A DNA stretch of 64,000 nucleotides from Legionella saoudiensis (GTDB taxonomy: Bacteria > Pseudomonadota > Gammaproteobacteria > Legionellales > Legionellaceae): the NCBI RefSeq assembly GCF_001465875.1, contig NZ_LN901320.1:124001-188000 (forward strand). The letters are read 5' to 3'. The notes beneath the pieces were generated by a model. It was not told the DNA's origin. It did no database searches and was given only the letters and a program-made list of their open reading frames with translations. Within the stretch, counting starts at the first letter, position 1; every line of letters starts with the position of its first letter. Of this stretch, positions 26,601 to 34,772 are shown one piece after another. The translations under genes and the position numbers were made by a program.

Positions 26601-26755
26601 GCTCAACGTTGCAAAATGCGGTCATTGGATTGGCAACAGTGGGTAAAACCTGGGGACAACAAGCTCAGCAATTATTTAATACACCAACGACTGTTGAGGT
26701 ATATGCAGGTAGTCCTTTAGGAGTGTTGTTTACACAAGACGTAAGATCACTTTAA
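23651..26755 (+). CDS. icmE: IcmE/DotG, VirB10-like channel protein with long repeat region
   Basis: Spans the envelope as the central Dot/Icm channel protein; 1034 residues (L. pneumophila 1048). One membrane segment (IIIFTAVLLVLAVVIGYFKL, about residues 19-38) is followed by a very long repeat region (about residues 150-730). The C-terminal VirB10 domain (about 830-1034) has MGSSQEQVAIIKTGDVLFAVMDT-like and GPILATIVAGKLKGTKLIG sequences. The repeats are ten-residue units of the form (S/T)A-x-(D/E/Q)LK-x-AG(F/Y), grouped into superblocks each opened by a cysteine pair (GCDPDALKK...GCSAQALK). The last 17 units (25331-25840) are nearly identical. It starts one base after the icmK stop. Confidence 0.96.
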   Translation: MAGRKENLKSLFSNTRSRVIIIFTAVLLVLAVVIGYFKLRAINTGPSAEATLSQAPGSIQSIPGVLDPTAQYARLQEEQNVTQAKQAEATGGSAIPTIIRTQALGQGVGVIGSQNGQGGVGFATLARENEEGAQRSLWIQNLQNSGCSKSVLAQILSQGAQLSDIKSACSCAQLKDNGFKLQDLNQVCACKDLKAAGFNARQLRDVGYTASRLRDCGFSACELRSAGFTAQEMKDAGFSDGELKGAGFTDDEISRASGLPQGISAADVLKAGCNVDNLIKLRKQGVSASAIRRISGCSAEALKAAGYTAKDLREAGFSAADLRKAGFTPEQLRAAGYSARDLLNAGFTPEDLAKAGYTAAQIKEAEAELPPGISADDVRKAGCDPDALKKERAAGVSATLIKQYAGCSAQALKAAGFTDAELANAGFTPQEISAATPLTDAQVKAAGCDPTALKKLFNAGVSAKRIKDLNGCSADALKKAGYDAKSLLDAGYTPAQLMAAGYTTGDLENAGLSPAEILAAGRVSDCSVDSLKRARAAGISAATIKKTLGCSAKALKDAGYTAKELKDAGFTAAELKNAGFTAAQLKAAGFSAKELKDAGFSAKDLKDAGFTAAQLKAAGFSAKDLKDAGFSAKDLKDAGFSAKDLHDAGFTAAQLKDAGFSAKDLKDAGYTAAELKAAGFTAAQLKDAGFGAAELKAAGYSAKNLKDAGFAAADLNAAGFTPAEMQLVGLGNPNIQQGAFSISGVPSVGQGGVANQGAVASNQQLQAILNRQTQQMAEQKYQQKIQQRSADMLSAANQLLVDWKNVSTQAYAAGNEDKNAIASGANNGAGGGAGPQGVMGSSQEQVAIIKTGDVLFAVMDTSVNSDEPGPILATIVAGKLKGTKLIGSFNLPSKANKMVITFNTMSIPGAPKTISISAFAIDPNTARTALSSRTDHHYLLRYGSLFASSFLEGFGNAFQSANTTITIGGTGGGNNVTVANGVGRSTLQNAVIGLATVGKTWGQQAQQLFNTPTTVEVYAGSPLGVLFTQDVRSL
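25331..25840 (+). repeat. 17 tandem 30-bp repeats in icmE
   Basis: Seventeen consecutive 30-base units encode the decapeptide (S/T)A(K/A)(D/E/Q)LK(D/A)AGF. SAKDLKDAGF occurs several times with only synonymous changes. The uniformity compared with the more diverged units at 24100-25300 indicates recent expansion or conversion. No unique spacers separate the units, so it is not a CRISPR array. Confidence 0.9.
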
Positions 26756-26772
26756 TTTGACGGTAGAAGACG

Positions 26773-27621
26773 ATGGCAGAAAACGATCAAAATGATGAAT
26801 ATAAATTTGACGAGTATGAGTCTTATGACCACGAGTCAATGGACGATGCTGGGTCAGGATCAAGTACTTCACCACAGCCTCCGGGTAAACCTCCACGAGG
26901 ACCTACAGATGTACGACGTAACGCATTGATTGCGGTCGGCGTTATTATTGCTGCTATGGTGGGATATAAGGTTGTTGGGGGTATTTTTTCAGGAAAGAGT
27001 GCTCAGAATAAAGGCAGCACCCTTCCTCCTGCGCCAGTTGCTACAGTGGTACCTCAGCAGCAAATACAACCAACAGCGCAAGTTCAACCACAACCAACTC
27101 AACAGGTTCAGCAGGAAGTTGCTCCTCAGCCTATGCCACAACCAACAACTCAGGTGACGCATGAGGATAACACCGCGCTGAAACAGCAAGTAGAATCTAT
27201 TGCGACGAACCAGCAAAATGTTCAGTCACAGGTTTCCTCAATGAATGAACAGGTTGGAAATGTAAGTACTAATATAAACAACTTAAGCGCTCAAATTAAT
27301 CAACTCAATCAGACAATTACTAATTTGACCAATCAGCTAAGTAAACAGTCAGAAGAAATTACTATACTCATGCAACGTACAAAACCAAGGCCGGTTCGCA
27401 GATTATTGCCTCCCCAACGCTATGGGCAAGCAAATATTTATTATATTAATGCAGTAATTCCTGGTCGGGCTTGGCTAATTGGCACAAATGGTTCTACACT
27501 TACAGTAAGAGAAGGGACAAAGATTGCGGGATATGGAGTCGTTAAGCTTATTGACTCTATGGAAGGTCGAATCTTAACGAGTTCTGGAAGGATAATTAGG
27601 TTTAGTCAAGACGATAGTTGA
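26773..27621 (+). CDS. icmG: IcmG/DotF
   Basis: Inner-membrane protein of 282 residues (L. pneumophila 269). It has an acidic N-terminal cytoplasmic part (DEYKFDEYESYDHESMDD), one membrane segment (ALIAVGVIIAAMVGYKVVGGIF, about residues 50-71), a Pro/Gln-rich linker (about 82-130), then a coiled coil (about 131-200: VESIATNQQNVQSQVSSMNE, then ISAQINQLNQTITNLTNQL-type heptads). A small C-terminal domain follows (YYINAVIPGRAWLIGTNGST). DotF associates with DotG and has been proposed to bind effectors. The linker and coiled coil are the parts most likely to differ between species. Confidence 0.93.
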   Translation: MAENDQNDEYKFDEYESYDHESMDDAGSGSSTSPQPPGKPPRGPTDVRRNALIAVGVIIAAMVGYKVVGGIFSGKSAQNKGSTLPPAPVATVVPQQQIQPTAQVQPQPTQQVQQEVAPQPMPQPTTQVTHEDNTALKQQVESIATNQQNVQSQVSSMNEQVGNVSTNINNLSAQINQLNQTITNLTNQLSKQSEEITILMQRTKPRPVRRLLPPQRYGQANIYYINAVIPGRAWLIGTNGSTLTVREGTKIAGYGVVKLIDSMEGRILTSSGRIIRFSQDDS

Positions 27622-27632
27622 GGTAAATATTT

Positions 27633-28214
27633 ATGGCTGATTCAACATGTACAGGCGGGACGGTTGCGTGCTGGGTAGCGAGTCAGGCAAACATACTAAC
27701 CAATATTGCAAATTCATTGGTGCCTGTACAACGCTTAATCACGGGCGGTGCATATCTAATAGGTTGTGCTTTTTTGTTTAAAGCAATTTATAGCCTAAAA
27801 GTATATGGTGAGGCGAGGACGATGATGTCCAGTCACACAAGTGTTAAAGAGCCTGTAGTCTATTTGATGGTTGGGGCAATATTTATTTATTTCCCCACAG
27901 CTTTTGCAACCTTAATGCAAAGTACTTTTGGTTATCAAAATGTTCTTCAATACGCCCCAGTAAACAGTAGCAATCAGACATTAGATTTCTTGTTTGGTAA
28001 TGGTAGCGTGGTCGGAAGGCCGCTGACGATTATCATCCAGGTTATTGGGCTGGTAGCTTTTGTGAGAGGGTGGGTATTGATTGCGCGTTCAGCGTCACAA
28101 GGGCAGCCTCCAGGAGGAACAGGAAAGGGTTTAGTCCATGTTTTTGGGGGAATTTTGGCAATCAATATTGTAGGGACTATCAATATGATTAATAATACAA
28201 TATACGGCACGTGA
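27633..28214 (+). CDS. icmC: IcmC/DotE
   Basis: Polytopic inner-membrane protein, 193 residues (L. pneumophila 194), with about four hydrophobic segments: LITGGAYLIGCAFLFKAIYSL, VVYLMVGAIFIYFPTAFATLM, LTIIIQVIGLVAFVRGWVLIA and the C-terminal FGGILAINIVGTINMINN. DotE is related to DotP/IcmD and DotV; all share the ITAGSYL/ITGGAYL motif, which is also present in the next gene. Its exact role in the inner-membrane complex is not established. It begins 11 bases after icmG. Confidence 0.94.
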   Translation: MADSTCTGGTVACWVASQANILTNIANSLVPVQRLITGGAYLIGCAFLFKAIYSLKVYGEARTMMSSHTSVKEPVVYLMVGAIFIYFPTAFATLMQSTFGYQNVLQYAPVNSSNQTLDFLFGNGSVVGRPLTIIIQVIGLVAFVRGWVLIARSASQGQPPGGTGKGLVHVFGGILAINIVGTINMINNTIYGT

Positions 28215-28260
28215 TAGTATTTTAGTGTGTATTTTTTACTTTTAAATTTAGGAGACAATA

Positions 28261-28665
28261 GTGAAAAGTAAAATCATTAGTAAAGCAGGCTTCAAGTCTT
28301 GGTTAAGCAGTATTGTTTGTCTAAGCTTATTAGCCTTAGTTTGCCAGGATGCAGTTGCTGGCGGAAGTATGACTGTCGGTGCTATGGCGTCATCAATTAC
28401 AGGGTCATTTACGAACTTGACTAAATTAATCACAGCAGGTTCTTATTTGGCTGGTTTGGGTTTCTCAATCGGTGCGATTATGAAGTTTAAACAGCACAAA
28501 GATAACCCAACTCAAATCCCAATTGGTACACCAATTGCACTAGTCTTTATTGCTGCAGCATTACTGTTCCTCCCTTCAATTTTAGGGGTAACTGGAGCTA
28601 CCATGTTCGGTTCTGCCGGCGGTAAAACAGCAGGTCCTACTGGTACTGTATATACTGGCTCATAA
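28261..28665 (+). CDS. icmD: IcmD/DotP
   Basis: Small membrane protein, 134 residues (L. pneumophila 132). It starts with a GTG after TTTAGGAGACAATA. The N-terminal hydrophobic segment (SWLSSIVCLSLLALVCQDAVA) may be a signal sequence. Two further hydrophobic segments follow: LITAGSYLAGLGFSIGAIMKF and PIALVFIAAALLFLPSILGV. The LITAGSYL motif marks the DotE/DotP/DotV family. It is followed by a terminator-like hairpin (28683-28711), so icmJ-icmB probably has its own promoter. Confidence 0.93.
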   Translation: MKSKIISKAGFKSWLSSIVCLSLLALVCQDAVAGGSMTVGAMASSITGSFTNLTKLITAGSYLAGLGFSIGAIMKFKQHKDNPTQIPIGTPIALVFIAAALLFLPSILGVTGATMFGSAGGKTAGPTGTVYTGS

Positions 28666-28682
28666 TAAATTGGGTTCCAACA

Positions 28683-28711
28683 AAAGCGGGTAAATTAAAT
28701 TTGCCCGCTTT
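28683..28711 (+). terminator. Terminator after icmD
   Basis: AAAGCGGG-x-AAAT (28683-28695) pairs with ATTT-x-CCCGCTTT (up to 28711), a short loop, then TATTTATG. It fits a rho-independent terminator between icmD and icmJ. Confidence 0.72.
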
Positions 28712-28811
28712 ATTTATGTAAAGCGGTTAAATTTCAAATTAGGCCAATAGGCCAAGATAGTAAAATATCAGTTAATAATAAAGGTTGTATTAGGCAACGT
28801 GAGCTGAAAAT

Positions 28812-29438
28812 ATGGCAGTGAATCAAGAAAAGAGACAGTTGAAATTATTGGCTACGCCAGGTTCTTGGCGTTTGTATTCAGCCAGAAAAGTCGACGAGCG
28901 ATTTAAGTCATATGAGCAAAAAGTTTTGCAGCGAGATCGATATACCTGTCAGTTTTGTGGTTTTCAAGCTCGTTTGTTTCAAGAAGTTGTAAATCTTGAT
29001 AATAATTACTCCAACAATAAATTAGCAAACCTGGTAACAGCTTGCTGCTTCTGCGCGCAATGTTTTTTTATTGAATCTGTTGGTGTTGGTGGATATGGCG
29101 GCGGGACACTGATCTATCTTCCTGAACTCACCCAGACTGAGTTAAATAGCCTATGTCACGTACTTTTTTGTGCTATAACTAATGATACTGGATATAAATC
29201 CAGTGCGCAGAATATATATCGCGGATTTAAATTTCGTTCACAGCTTGTAGAGGAAAAATTTGGTGAGGGTACAAGTGATCCTGCCATTTTTGGTCAATTA
29301 ATGATTGACGCAGGAGTGAATGATGAAGAAAGAAGGTCGCAATTGTTTAAAAATATACTCTTACTGCCTTCTCGAGCAAAATTTCGTAAACAGATCGAAA
29401 AATGGGCTGCGAGTGCCTTAGAAGAGATTACTGTATAA
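28812..29438 (+). CDS. icmJ: IcmJ/DotN, zinc-binding coupling-complex subunit
   Basis: Cytoplasmic 208-residue protein, the same length as in L. pneumophila. It carries an HNH-like zinc site: CQFCGFQA (about residues 46-53) and ACCFCAQCF (about 81-89) supply the cysteines. DotN binds the C-terminal extension of DotL/IcmO as part of the coupling complex. HNH nuclease activity is not expected in DotN, because the protein acts structurally. It is preceded by a 146-base gap after the icmD terminator and followed by icmB. Confidence 0.94.
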   Translation: MAVNQEKRQLKLLATPGSWRLYSARKVDERFKSYEQKVLQRDRYTCQFCGFQARLFQEVVNLDNNYSNNKLANLVTACCFCAQCFFIESVGVGGYGGGTLIYLPELTQTELNSLCHVLFCAITNDTGYKSSAQNIYRGFKFRSQLVEEKFGEGTSDPAIFGQLMIDAGVNDEERRSQLFKNILLLPSRAKFRKQIEKWAASALEEITV

Positions 29439-29458
29439 GGCTCGTTGACCTAGTGGTT

Positions 29459-29492
29459 ATTTCCATTTGTCCATTAAAGTAGAAATGGAAAT
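29459..29492. other. Inverted repeat between icmJ and icmB
   Basis: ATTTCCATTT (29459-29468) and AAATGGAAAT (29483-29492) pair perfectly around 14 bases, 34 bases upstream of the icmB ATG. It could be an attenuator, an operator or a processing site; there is no T-run. Confidence 0.5.
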
Positions 29493-29526
29493 TGACCCTA
29501 AGCTACACTAAATGGGGATAATAAGA

Positions 29527-32500
29527 ATGGCGCATTGGTCAGAATCATTTTTTGAAGGAGTTGATACCTTCTTTGCCTGGCTAAGTACTTCACTTAAGCA
29601 AACAACAGAGTCTTATATTGATTTAGAAACGGCTGATAGTGAAACCGTGCTAGTAAATCATGATGGTTCTTTATTATCAATCATTAAAATCGAAGGAATC
29701 GCCGCACTGGCTGGTCCTGATGAATTTGAACAGTTAGTTTCAGGCTTAACAAATGCATTTCAAGCGGCCATGGGGCGTCCAGGGCATGGGTTACAAGTTT
29801 ATTTTAGCCATGATAAGCAAAATATTAAAAAATTAATTCGTGATATTTATGATCCTGCCATGGCAACAGCAAAACGTCTTGATTTAAATTTAGGCGATTT
29901 GTTTGAAGAGCGAACTGATTATATGGCACAATACTGTGCTGAAGAACGTCTATTTTTTGTCTTAATTACCCGTCCCTTCAATTTGACAAGCGAGCAGTTA
30001 AAAGCGGCTAATAAAGCTAAAATGAAGATGCTCAAAGATACAAAAGCACCTCCATTTAAAAACAGCCAAACTATTTACGCGGCAATCCCTGAATTACGTG
30101 ATACGCATGATGCATATGTTCGCGCTATTATGAATGATTTAGATTCTTTGCATGTTGCAGGTAAATTATTAAATGTCCATGATGCAGTACATGCAATTCG
30201 TATGACTGCAGACCCGGATTATACCGCTGATGATTGGCGTGCAACTTTACCTGGGGATATGATCCCCGTCCGCGAATTTAATAGTTTTGAGGGTGATGCC
30301 TCTGATCTATTATGGCCCTCCTTAGCCAAACAGGTGCTTCCACGAGATGCGGAGGTTTTAGACTTACGCACCGTTAAAGTAGGCGATAAGATTTACTCAT
30401 CCACCTATATTGATCTATTTCCTAAGGATGTAAGACCGTTTGTTTATTTATTTGGACGTATCCTCCCTTCTCATATTCCTTGGAAAATTTCATTCTTAAT
30501 TGAAAGTGAAGGACTGGGTACTATTAAATTAAAAGGTATGTTAGCCGGAATTTTAAGTTTTAGCTCCGCGCAAAACCGGTTAATCAGCGATTCTGTTAAC
30601 TTATTAAAATATTTACAACTTAATACGGATGAATCAATTATTCGTTTACGAGTGGTTGCTACAACCTGGGCACCTGAAGGGCGAATACCCTTATTGCGCC
30701 AACGCAGCTCCGAATTAGTTAAAGCGATTCAAGGTTGGGGCTCTACGGATGTATCGGAAATTTGTGGTGATCCCTTTGGTGGTTTTGTCTCCAGTATGCT
30801 TGCGGGAACATTGAATAGTACAGCTGTACCTACCGTGGCTCCTTTAAGCGCTGTAGTTTCTATGCTACCGATTACACGTCCTGCATCTCCTTGGAATAAA
30901 GGTGCCTTACTTTTTAGGTCGCCTGACGGCAAGCCTTGGCCCTTCCAACCTGGTTCTACAGAACAAACAACCTGGATTGATCTAGTTTATGCACGTCCTG
31001 GTTCGGGTAAGTCTGTTTTATCTAACGCGATCAACTTAGCGCTTTGCCTGTCTGGTGGTTTATTGCGCCTGCCTCGCATTGCCATTATTGATATTGGACC
31101 TTCAAGTAGCGGACTGATATCGCTTTTGCAAGAAGCCTTACCTGCTTCAAAACGTCATTTAGTGGCTTATCACCGTTTAAGAATGACTCCTGATTATTCC
31201 ATTAATCCGTTTGATACTCAGTTAGGTTGCCGTTATCCGACTGCTTTAGAGCGAGCATTCCTGGTTAACTTTATTACCTTATTAACCACGCCTTTGGGCG
31301 CAGAAAAACCCTATGATGGCATGCCTGATCTGGCCGGTATGGTGGTCGATGAATTATTTAAGAGTATGGCGGATGAATATAACCCCACTCCCTATGCTCC
31401 AGGTGTTGAAGTATTTTTGGATAGTATCTTGGAGGAAATTGGTTTTGTTCGTGACTCCAAGTCAACTTGGTGGGAAGTGACCGACTCGCTATACTCAGCA
31501 GGATTTGTGCATGAAGCGATGCTGGCTCAACGTTATGCTATGCCATTGCTTGCAGATGCTGCCTCTATTTGCCGTACTCCTTCGATTGAAGACTTATATG
31601 AAAAGATTACCGCACCTACGGGTGAGTCATTAATTAATGCGTTTTCGCGAATGATTTCTGCTGCCGTGCGTGAATATCCTATTTTATCACGGGTGACCAG
31701 TTTCGATATTGGGGACGCACGCGTAGTTTCTCTGGACCTTGACGAAGTAGCCAAGAGTGGGGGAGATGCAGCAGATCGGCAAACGGCAGTAATGTACATG
31801 TTGGCACGCTATGTTTTAGCACGTCATTATTATTTAACTGAAGAAAGTTTAAATAATATTCCCGAACAATATAAGGAATATCATAAAGAGCGCGTACGTG
31901 AGATACGAGAAGATCACAAGCGTATTGTTTATGACGAATTCCACCGTACTTCTAAATCAGCGGCGGTGCGTGAGCAGGTCATTATTGACATGCGTGAAGG
32001 GCGAAAATGGAAAGTACAAATTGCTTTGCTCTCACAATCTGTGGATGACTTTGATCCAGTAATGATTGATTTCGCGACCGCAATTTATATTATGGACGCC
32101 GGACCTTCGCAAGCGATTGAAAAAACCACCTCAATATTCGGGCTTTCAGAAACAGCGAAGGCAGCCTTACGTAATCGAGTGCATGGACCACGACTTGGTG
32201 GCGCTACATTTCTTGCGCAATTTGCTACAAAGAGTGGAGTCAACGTGCAATTGCTTACCCTGACTTTAGGTCCAGTGGAATTGTGGGCGTTTAGTACTAC
32301 TGCTGAAGATGCTGCAGTACGAAACCATTTATACCGTCATCTTGGGCCTGCTGAAGCGCGACGAGTGCTTGCCGCGTTATTCCCTAATGGTTCTGTAGCG
32401 AAGGAAATTGAAACTCGCTTAGCAGGAATGAAGGAAAAAATCGGTTTAATTGAAGAGGATATGAAGGAAAGTATTGTAGAACAATTAATTAACGACATCC

Positions 32501-32556
32501 TTGATGCTTATTCGAAGAACCCTGACGTTAAGAGTTTGCCAGCAAAATTATCTTAA
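29527..32556 (+). CDS. icmB: IcmB/DotO, VirB4-like ATPase
   Basis: Cytoplasmic ATPase that powers the channel, 1009 residues, the same length as in L. pneumophila when the start is set at 29527 (MAHWSESFFEGVDTFF). GGGGAT upstream supports that start; an ATG at 29512 would add five residues. Walker A is ARPGSGKS (about residues 489-496), and the Walker B region is RIVYDEFHR (about 800). In the cryo-tomography literature DotO forms a hexamer of dimers at the base of the machine with DotB. Its last codons overlap a strong candidate PmrA element for the next gene. No tphA, icmF or icmH follows. Confidence 0.97.
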   Translation: MAHWSESFFEGVDTFFAWLSTSLKQTTESYIDLETADSETVLVNHDGSLLSIIKIEGIAALAGPDEFEQLVSGLTNAFQAAMGRPGHGLQVYFSHDKQNIKKLIRDIYDPAMATAKRLDLNLGDLFEERTDYMAQYCAEERLFFVLITRPFNLTSEQLKAANKAKMKMLKDTKAPPFKNSQTIYAAIPELRDTHDAYVRAIMNDLDSLHVAGKLLNVHDAVHAIRMTADPDYTADDWRATLPGDMIPVREFNSFEGDASDLLWPSLAKQVLPRDAEVLDLRTVKVGDKIYSSTYIDLFPKDVRPFVYLFGRILPSHIPWKISFLIESEGLGTIKLKGMLAGILSFSSAQNRLISDSVNLLKYLQLNTDESIIRLRVVATTWAPEGRIPLLRQRSSELVKAIQGWGSTDVSEICGDPFGGFVSSMLAGTLNSTAVPTVAPLSAVVSMLPITRPASPWNKGALLFRSPDGKPWPFQPGSTEQTTWIDLVYARPGSGKSVLSNAINLALCLSGGLLRLPRIAIIDIGPSSSGLISLLQEALPASKRHLVAYHRLRMTPDYSINPFDTQLGCRYPTALERAFLVNFITLLTTPLGAEKPYDGMPDLAGMVVDELFKSMADEYNPTPYAPGVEVFLDSILEEIGFVRDSKSTWWEVTDSLYSAGFVHEAMLAQRYAMPLLADAASICRTPSIEDLYEKITAPTGESLINAFSRMISAAVREYPILSRVTSFDIGDARVVSLDLDEVAKSGGDAADRQTAVMYMLARYVLARHYYLTEESLNNIPEQYKEYHKERVREIREDHKRIVYDEFHRTSKSAAVREQVIIDMREGRKWKVQIALLSQSVDDFDPVMIDFATAIYIMDAGPSQAIEKTTSIFGLSETAKAALRNRVHGPRLGGATFLAQFATKSGVNVQLLTLTLGPVELWAFSTTAEDAAVRNHLYRHLGPAEARRVLAALFPNGSVAKEIETRLAGMKEKIGLIEEDMKESIVEQLINDILDAYSKNPDVKSLPAKLS

Positions 32557-32584
32557 TATTATCTTAAGAATACTTCCCTATAAT
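32552..32584 (+). promoter_or_regulatory. Strong candidate PmrA-controlled promoter overlapping the icmB stop
   Basis: CTTAATATT (32552-32560), AT, CTTAAGAAT (32563-32571), then TATAAT (32579-32584). The first half-site is identical to the published consensus cTTAATatT and the repeats have the expected 11-base period. The element begins inside the icmB stop codon region and drives the gene at 32618. The match is visible; control by PmrA is inferred. Confidence 0.65.
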
Positions 32585-32617
32585 GCGCCTCATCATATAA
32601 CATTGGATGAGGCCATT

Positions 32618-33577
32618 ATGAGAAAACTCCTCGCAGTCGCGTTGGTATTATTTAGTTCTTTTAGCGCTAATTTCGCTTTTGCGGAAAGCGTTCCTAATCG
32701 AGTTCCAGATGAATTCTTCGTGAAAGAACACTGGTTTAGCATGACTACAAGTTACGATATAGAAACTAGAACTCAAAAGTTAGGAACCTTATATAGAAAA
32801 TTTTTTAGTTTCCTATTAACGTATGATTTTTATGACCCATTCGATAACAAAATTGCCTATGCGCGTTCAAAATTCTTTTCATTTACGGCACACTTTGATG
32901 TATATGACAATTTTGAAAATTATTTAGGTGCAGCAGACGAGCGCTTGTTCTCATTTTTCCCTACATTTGATATTTATGACCGTGATGGTTATACGAAACT
33001 TGCTAAGGCATCAATGAACTTTTGGGGAACCACATTTACTATTTATGATCCCGTAACTAACCAAGAAATGGCTCATATGTCTCGTCCATTCTTTAGATTG
33101 AAAAATGACTGGACCTTCCATGTAACTGACAGGGAAATGTTTGACCATAAGGGTATTGACCCACGTGTATTGATGACGGTTATTGCATTCCAAGGCGATA
33201 GAGAATATTGGGAGCAACAACAACGTGATGAGAATAATGTAAGGAGAGGCATCAAGAGCAGCGAGGAATCAACCCCATCCGCTGATGTAAGCAAACAACA
33301 ACTGAGTGTGCTTTTAGATAAAATCGCTGCTATAAGCAAGCAAGAAGGTTTAGATAAAGCTCAAGAGCCTGATGAAAAAACAGCAATGGCGGTTGCGGCT
33401 GAGTTAGAAAATGGTTACAACACGCAAATGGCTAATGATTCAGTACAAACAAGCCAAGAACGATTGAATGCTTTTACTGATTACTGTTTACACTTGATTC
33501 AATCAAATGCGACGACTACCGAGAAAAAGAAAACCATTCTTTTCTTATTAAAAAACCGTTTGCAAGCAAACTCATAA
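32618..33577 (+). CDS. Secreted LURP-one/tubby-like repeat protein
   Basis: A 319-residue protein with a signal peptide (LLAVALVLFSSFSANFAFA, cleavage near residue 22). Residues about 38-170 hold at least five 24-residue repeats of the form FFSF-x3-(F/Y)D-(I/F/V)-YD-x(5)-A-x(3)-(K/R). This beta-strand pattern is typical of LURP-one-related (tubby C-terminal-like) domains such as YxjI. The last 100 residues are helical and charged. The ATG at 32618 follows GGATGAGG; a frame reaching back to 32501 lies within icmB and is not credible. Role unknown: the fold is linked to lipid or nucleotide binding in other systems. The PmrA-like promoter and its place after icmB suggest co-regulation with secretion. 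Confidence 0.78.
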   Translation: MRKLLAVALVLFSSFSANFAFAESVPNRVPDEFFVKEHWFSMTTSYDIETRTQKLGTLYRKFFSFLLTYDFYDPFDNKIAYARSKFFSFTAHFDVYDNFENYLGAADERLFSFFPTFDIYDRDGYTKLAKASMNFWGTTFTIYDPVTNQEMAHMSRPFFRLKNDWTFHVTDREMFDHKGIDPRVLMTVIAFQGDREYWEQQQRDENNVRRGIKSSEESTPSADVSKQQLSVLLDKIAAISKQEGLDKAQEPDEKTAMAVAAELENGYNTQMANDSVQTSQERLNAFTDYCLHLIQSNATTTEKKKTILFLLKNRLQANS

Positions 33578-33583
33578 GCTCTC

Positions 33584-33609
33584 TAGGCTGGGCTTTACAT
33601 CCCAGCCTA
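33584..33609. terminator. Hairpin between convergent genes
   Basis: TAGGCTGGG (33584-33592) and CCCAGCCTA (33601-33609) pair perfectly around 8 bases between the convergent LURP-like and GGDEF genes. The core resembles the hairpin at 556-590. Likely a bidirectional terminator. Confidence 0.6.
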
Positions 33610-33632
33610 CATCCTCTTGATGTATCCCTGTT

Positions 33633-34772
33633 TTAATGAGTCCGTAATAAACTCTGATTTTGTTGCATCCCATCTAGGCTACTATACGAACAACCATAAA
33701 CCTTTTTTGCATCATACATCGCCAAATCTGCCTTAACGATGAGATCTGTTGCCGTTTTCGCGTCATCTGGATAAGTGGCTGAGCCGATGCTAATTGAATA
33801 ACAATAGGGCTCATTATTTTCAAGAATGGCTATTGGTTGAAACTCCTCAATAATACGTTCTGCAATTATTTGTGGGGTACGTTTATTAGGAGCATGAGGA
33901 ACAATAGCAGTAAACTCATCACCACCAAGTCGTGCAATAAAATCCTTTTCTCGAAAACACAATTGGAGTCGCCTGGATGTTTCTAAAAGCAATTGATCAC
34001 CAATACTGTGACCATAGTGATCATTCACATGTTTAAAATTGTCCAAATCGATAAAAAATACAGTAATGCAATGATTTGGGCTTATTGTATTAATTAGTTC
34101 ATGCAAATGCTGAATAAAATAGCGGCGATTAGGCAAATTGGTTAAATGATCGAAGCGGGCTAAATAGTGATATTTATCTTTTTCTGTTTGTAATAAATAG
34201 TTTCTATCATTTAATTCTTGCTCATAACGTTCATTTTCCCGAAGCAAACTGGCGAGTGTTGTCACAATAATAAGATAGGTGAATAAATGATTAACGAGCT
34301 CTATAGCCAGAAATTGATAATGCGGTAAATTATAATAAGGTGGAATGACAAATTGATTAAAGACAATGAGTATTAACATGGAGGCCATGGAATAAATCAA
34401 TAAGCCGCTCATTCCGGTAAGTGATGCAGCCAGCAAGGGCATCACATAAAACCATTGGGTATGTAATGGGCCTATACCCCAAACCAGGTAGTTTCCAATA
34501 ACAATTGCGCCAAAAATTATTGCGGTGAGGAGCTGACTGCACAAATACACATTTTTACTGCGTTTAAGGAGCCATAAATTAGCTAAGGCTAATCCACAAG
34601 TAATACTAACGGTGGTAATTAAAACCCAAAGCTGAGATAAGGAATAGAAAATTGTTACAATAACGCAGACAAAAAGGAGCTCCCAGGTGACATAATTAAT
34701 CAGGCGATACTCGCGAGTATATTTTTCGATGCTATCAGAATGTTTTAGATAATTAAAAATCTTATATAGCAT
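33633..34772 (-). CDS. Membrane-bound diguanylate cyclase (GGDEF)
   Basis: Makes cyclic di-GMP from two GTP. The 379-residue protein has about five or six N-terminal membrane helices (residues about 28-178) with no recognised sensor domain, then a short linker and the GGDEF domain. The active-site motif GGDEF (283-287) is intact, as are the LTNLPNRR start and the IDLDNFKHVND metal/substrate loop. The allosteric I-site RxxD (R274-D277) is present five residues upstream of the motif, so product inhibition is expected. No EAL domain. Target process unknown. It is probably a single-gene unit. Confidence 0.9.
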   Translation of the reverse strand: MLYKIFNYLKHSDSIEKYTREYRLINYVTWELLFVCVIVTIFYSLSQLWVLITTVSITCGLALANLWLLKRSKNVYLCSQLLTAIIFGAIVIGNYLVWGIGPLHTQWFYVMPLLAASLTGMSGLLIYSMASMLILIVFNQFVIPPYYNLPHYQFLAIELVNHLFTYLIIVTTLASLLRENERYEQELNDRNYLLQTEKDKYHYLARFDHLTNLPNRRYFIQHLHELINTISPNHCITVFFIDLDNFKHVNDHYGHSIGDQLLLETSRRLQLCFREKDFIARLGGDEFTAIVPHAPNKRTPQIIAERIIEEFQPIAILENNEPYCYSISIGSATYPDDAKTATDLIVKADLAMYDAKKVYGCSYSSLDGMQQNQSLLRTH

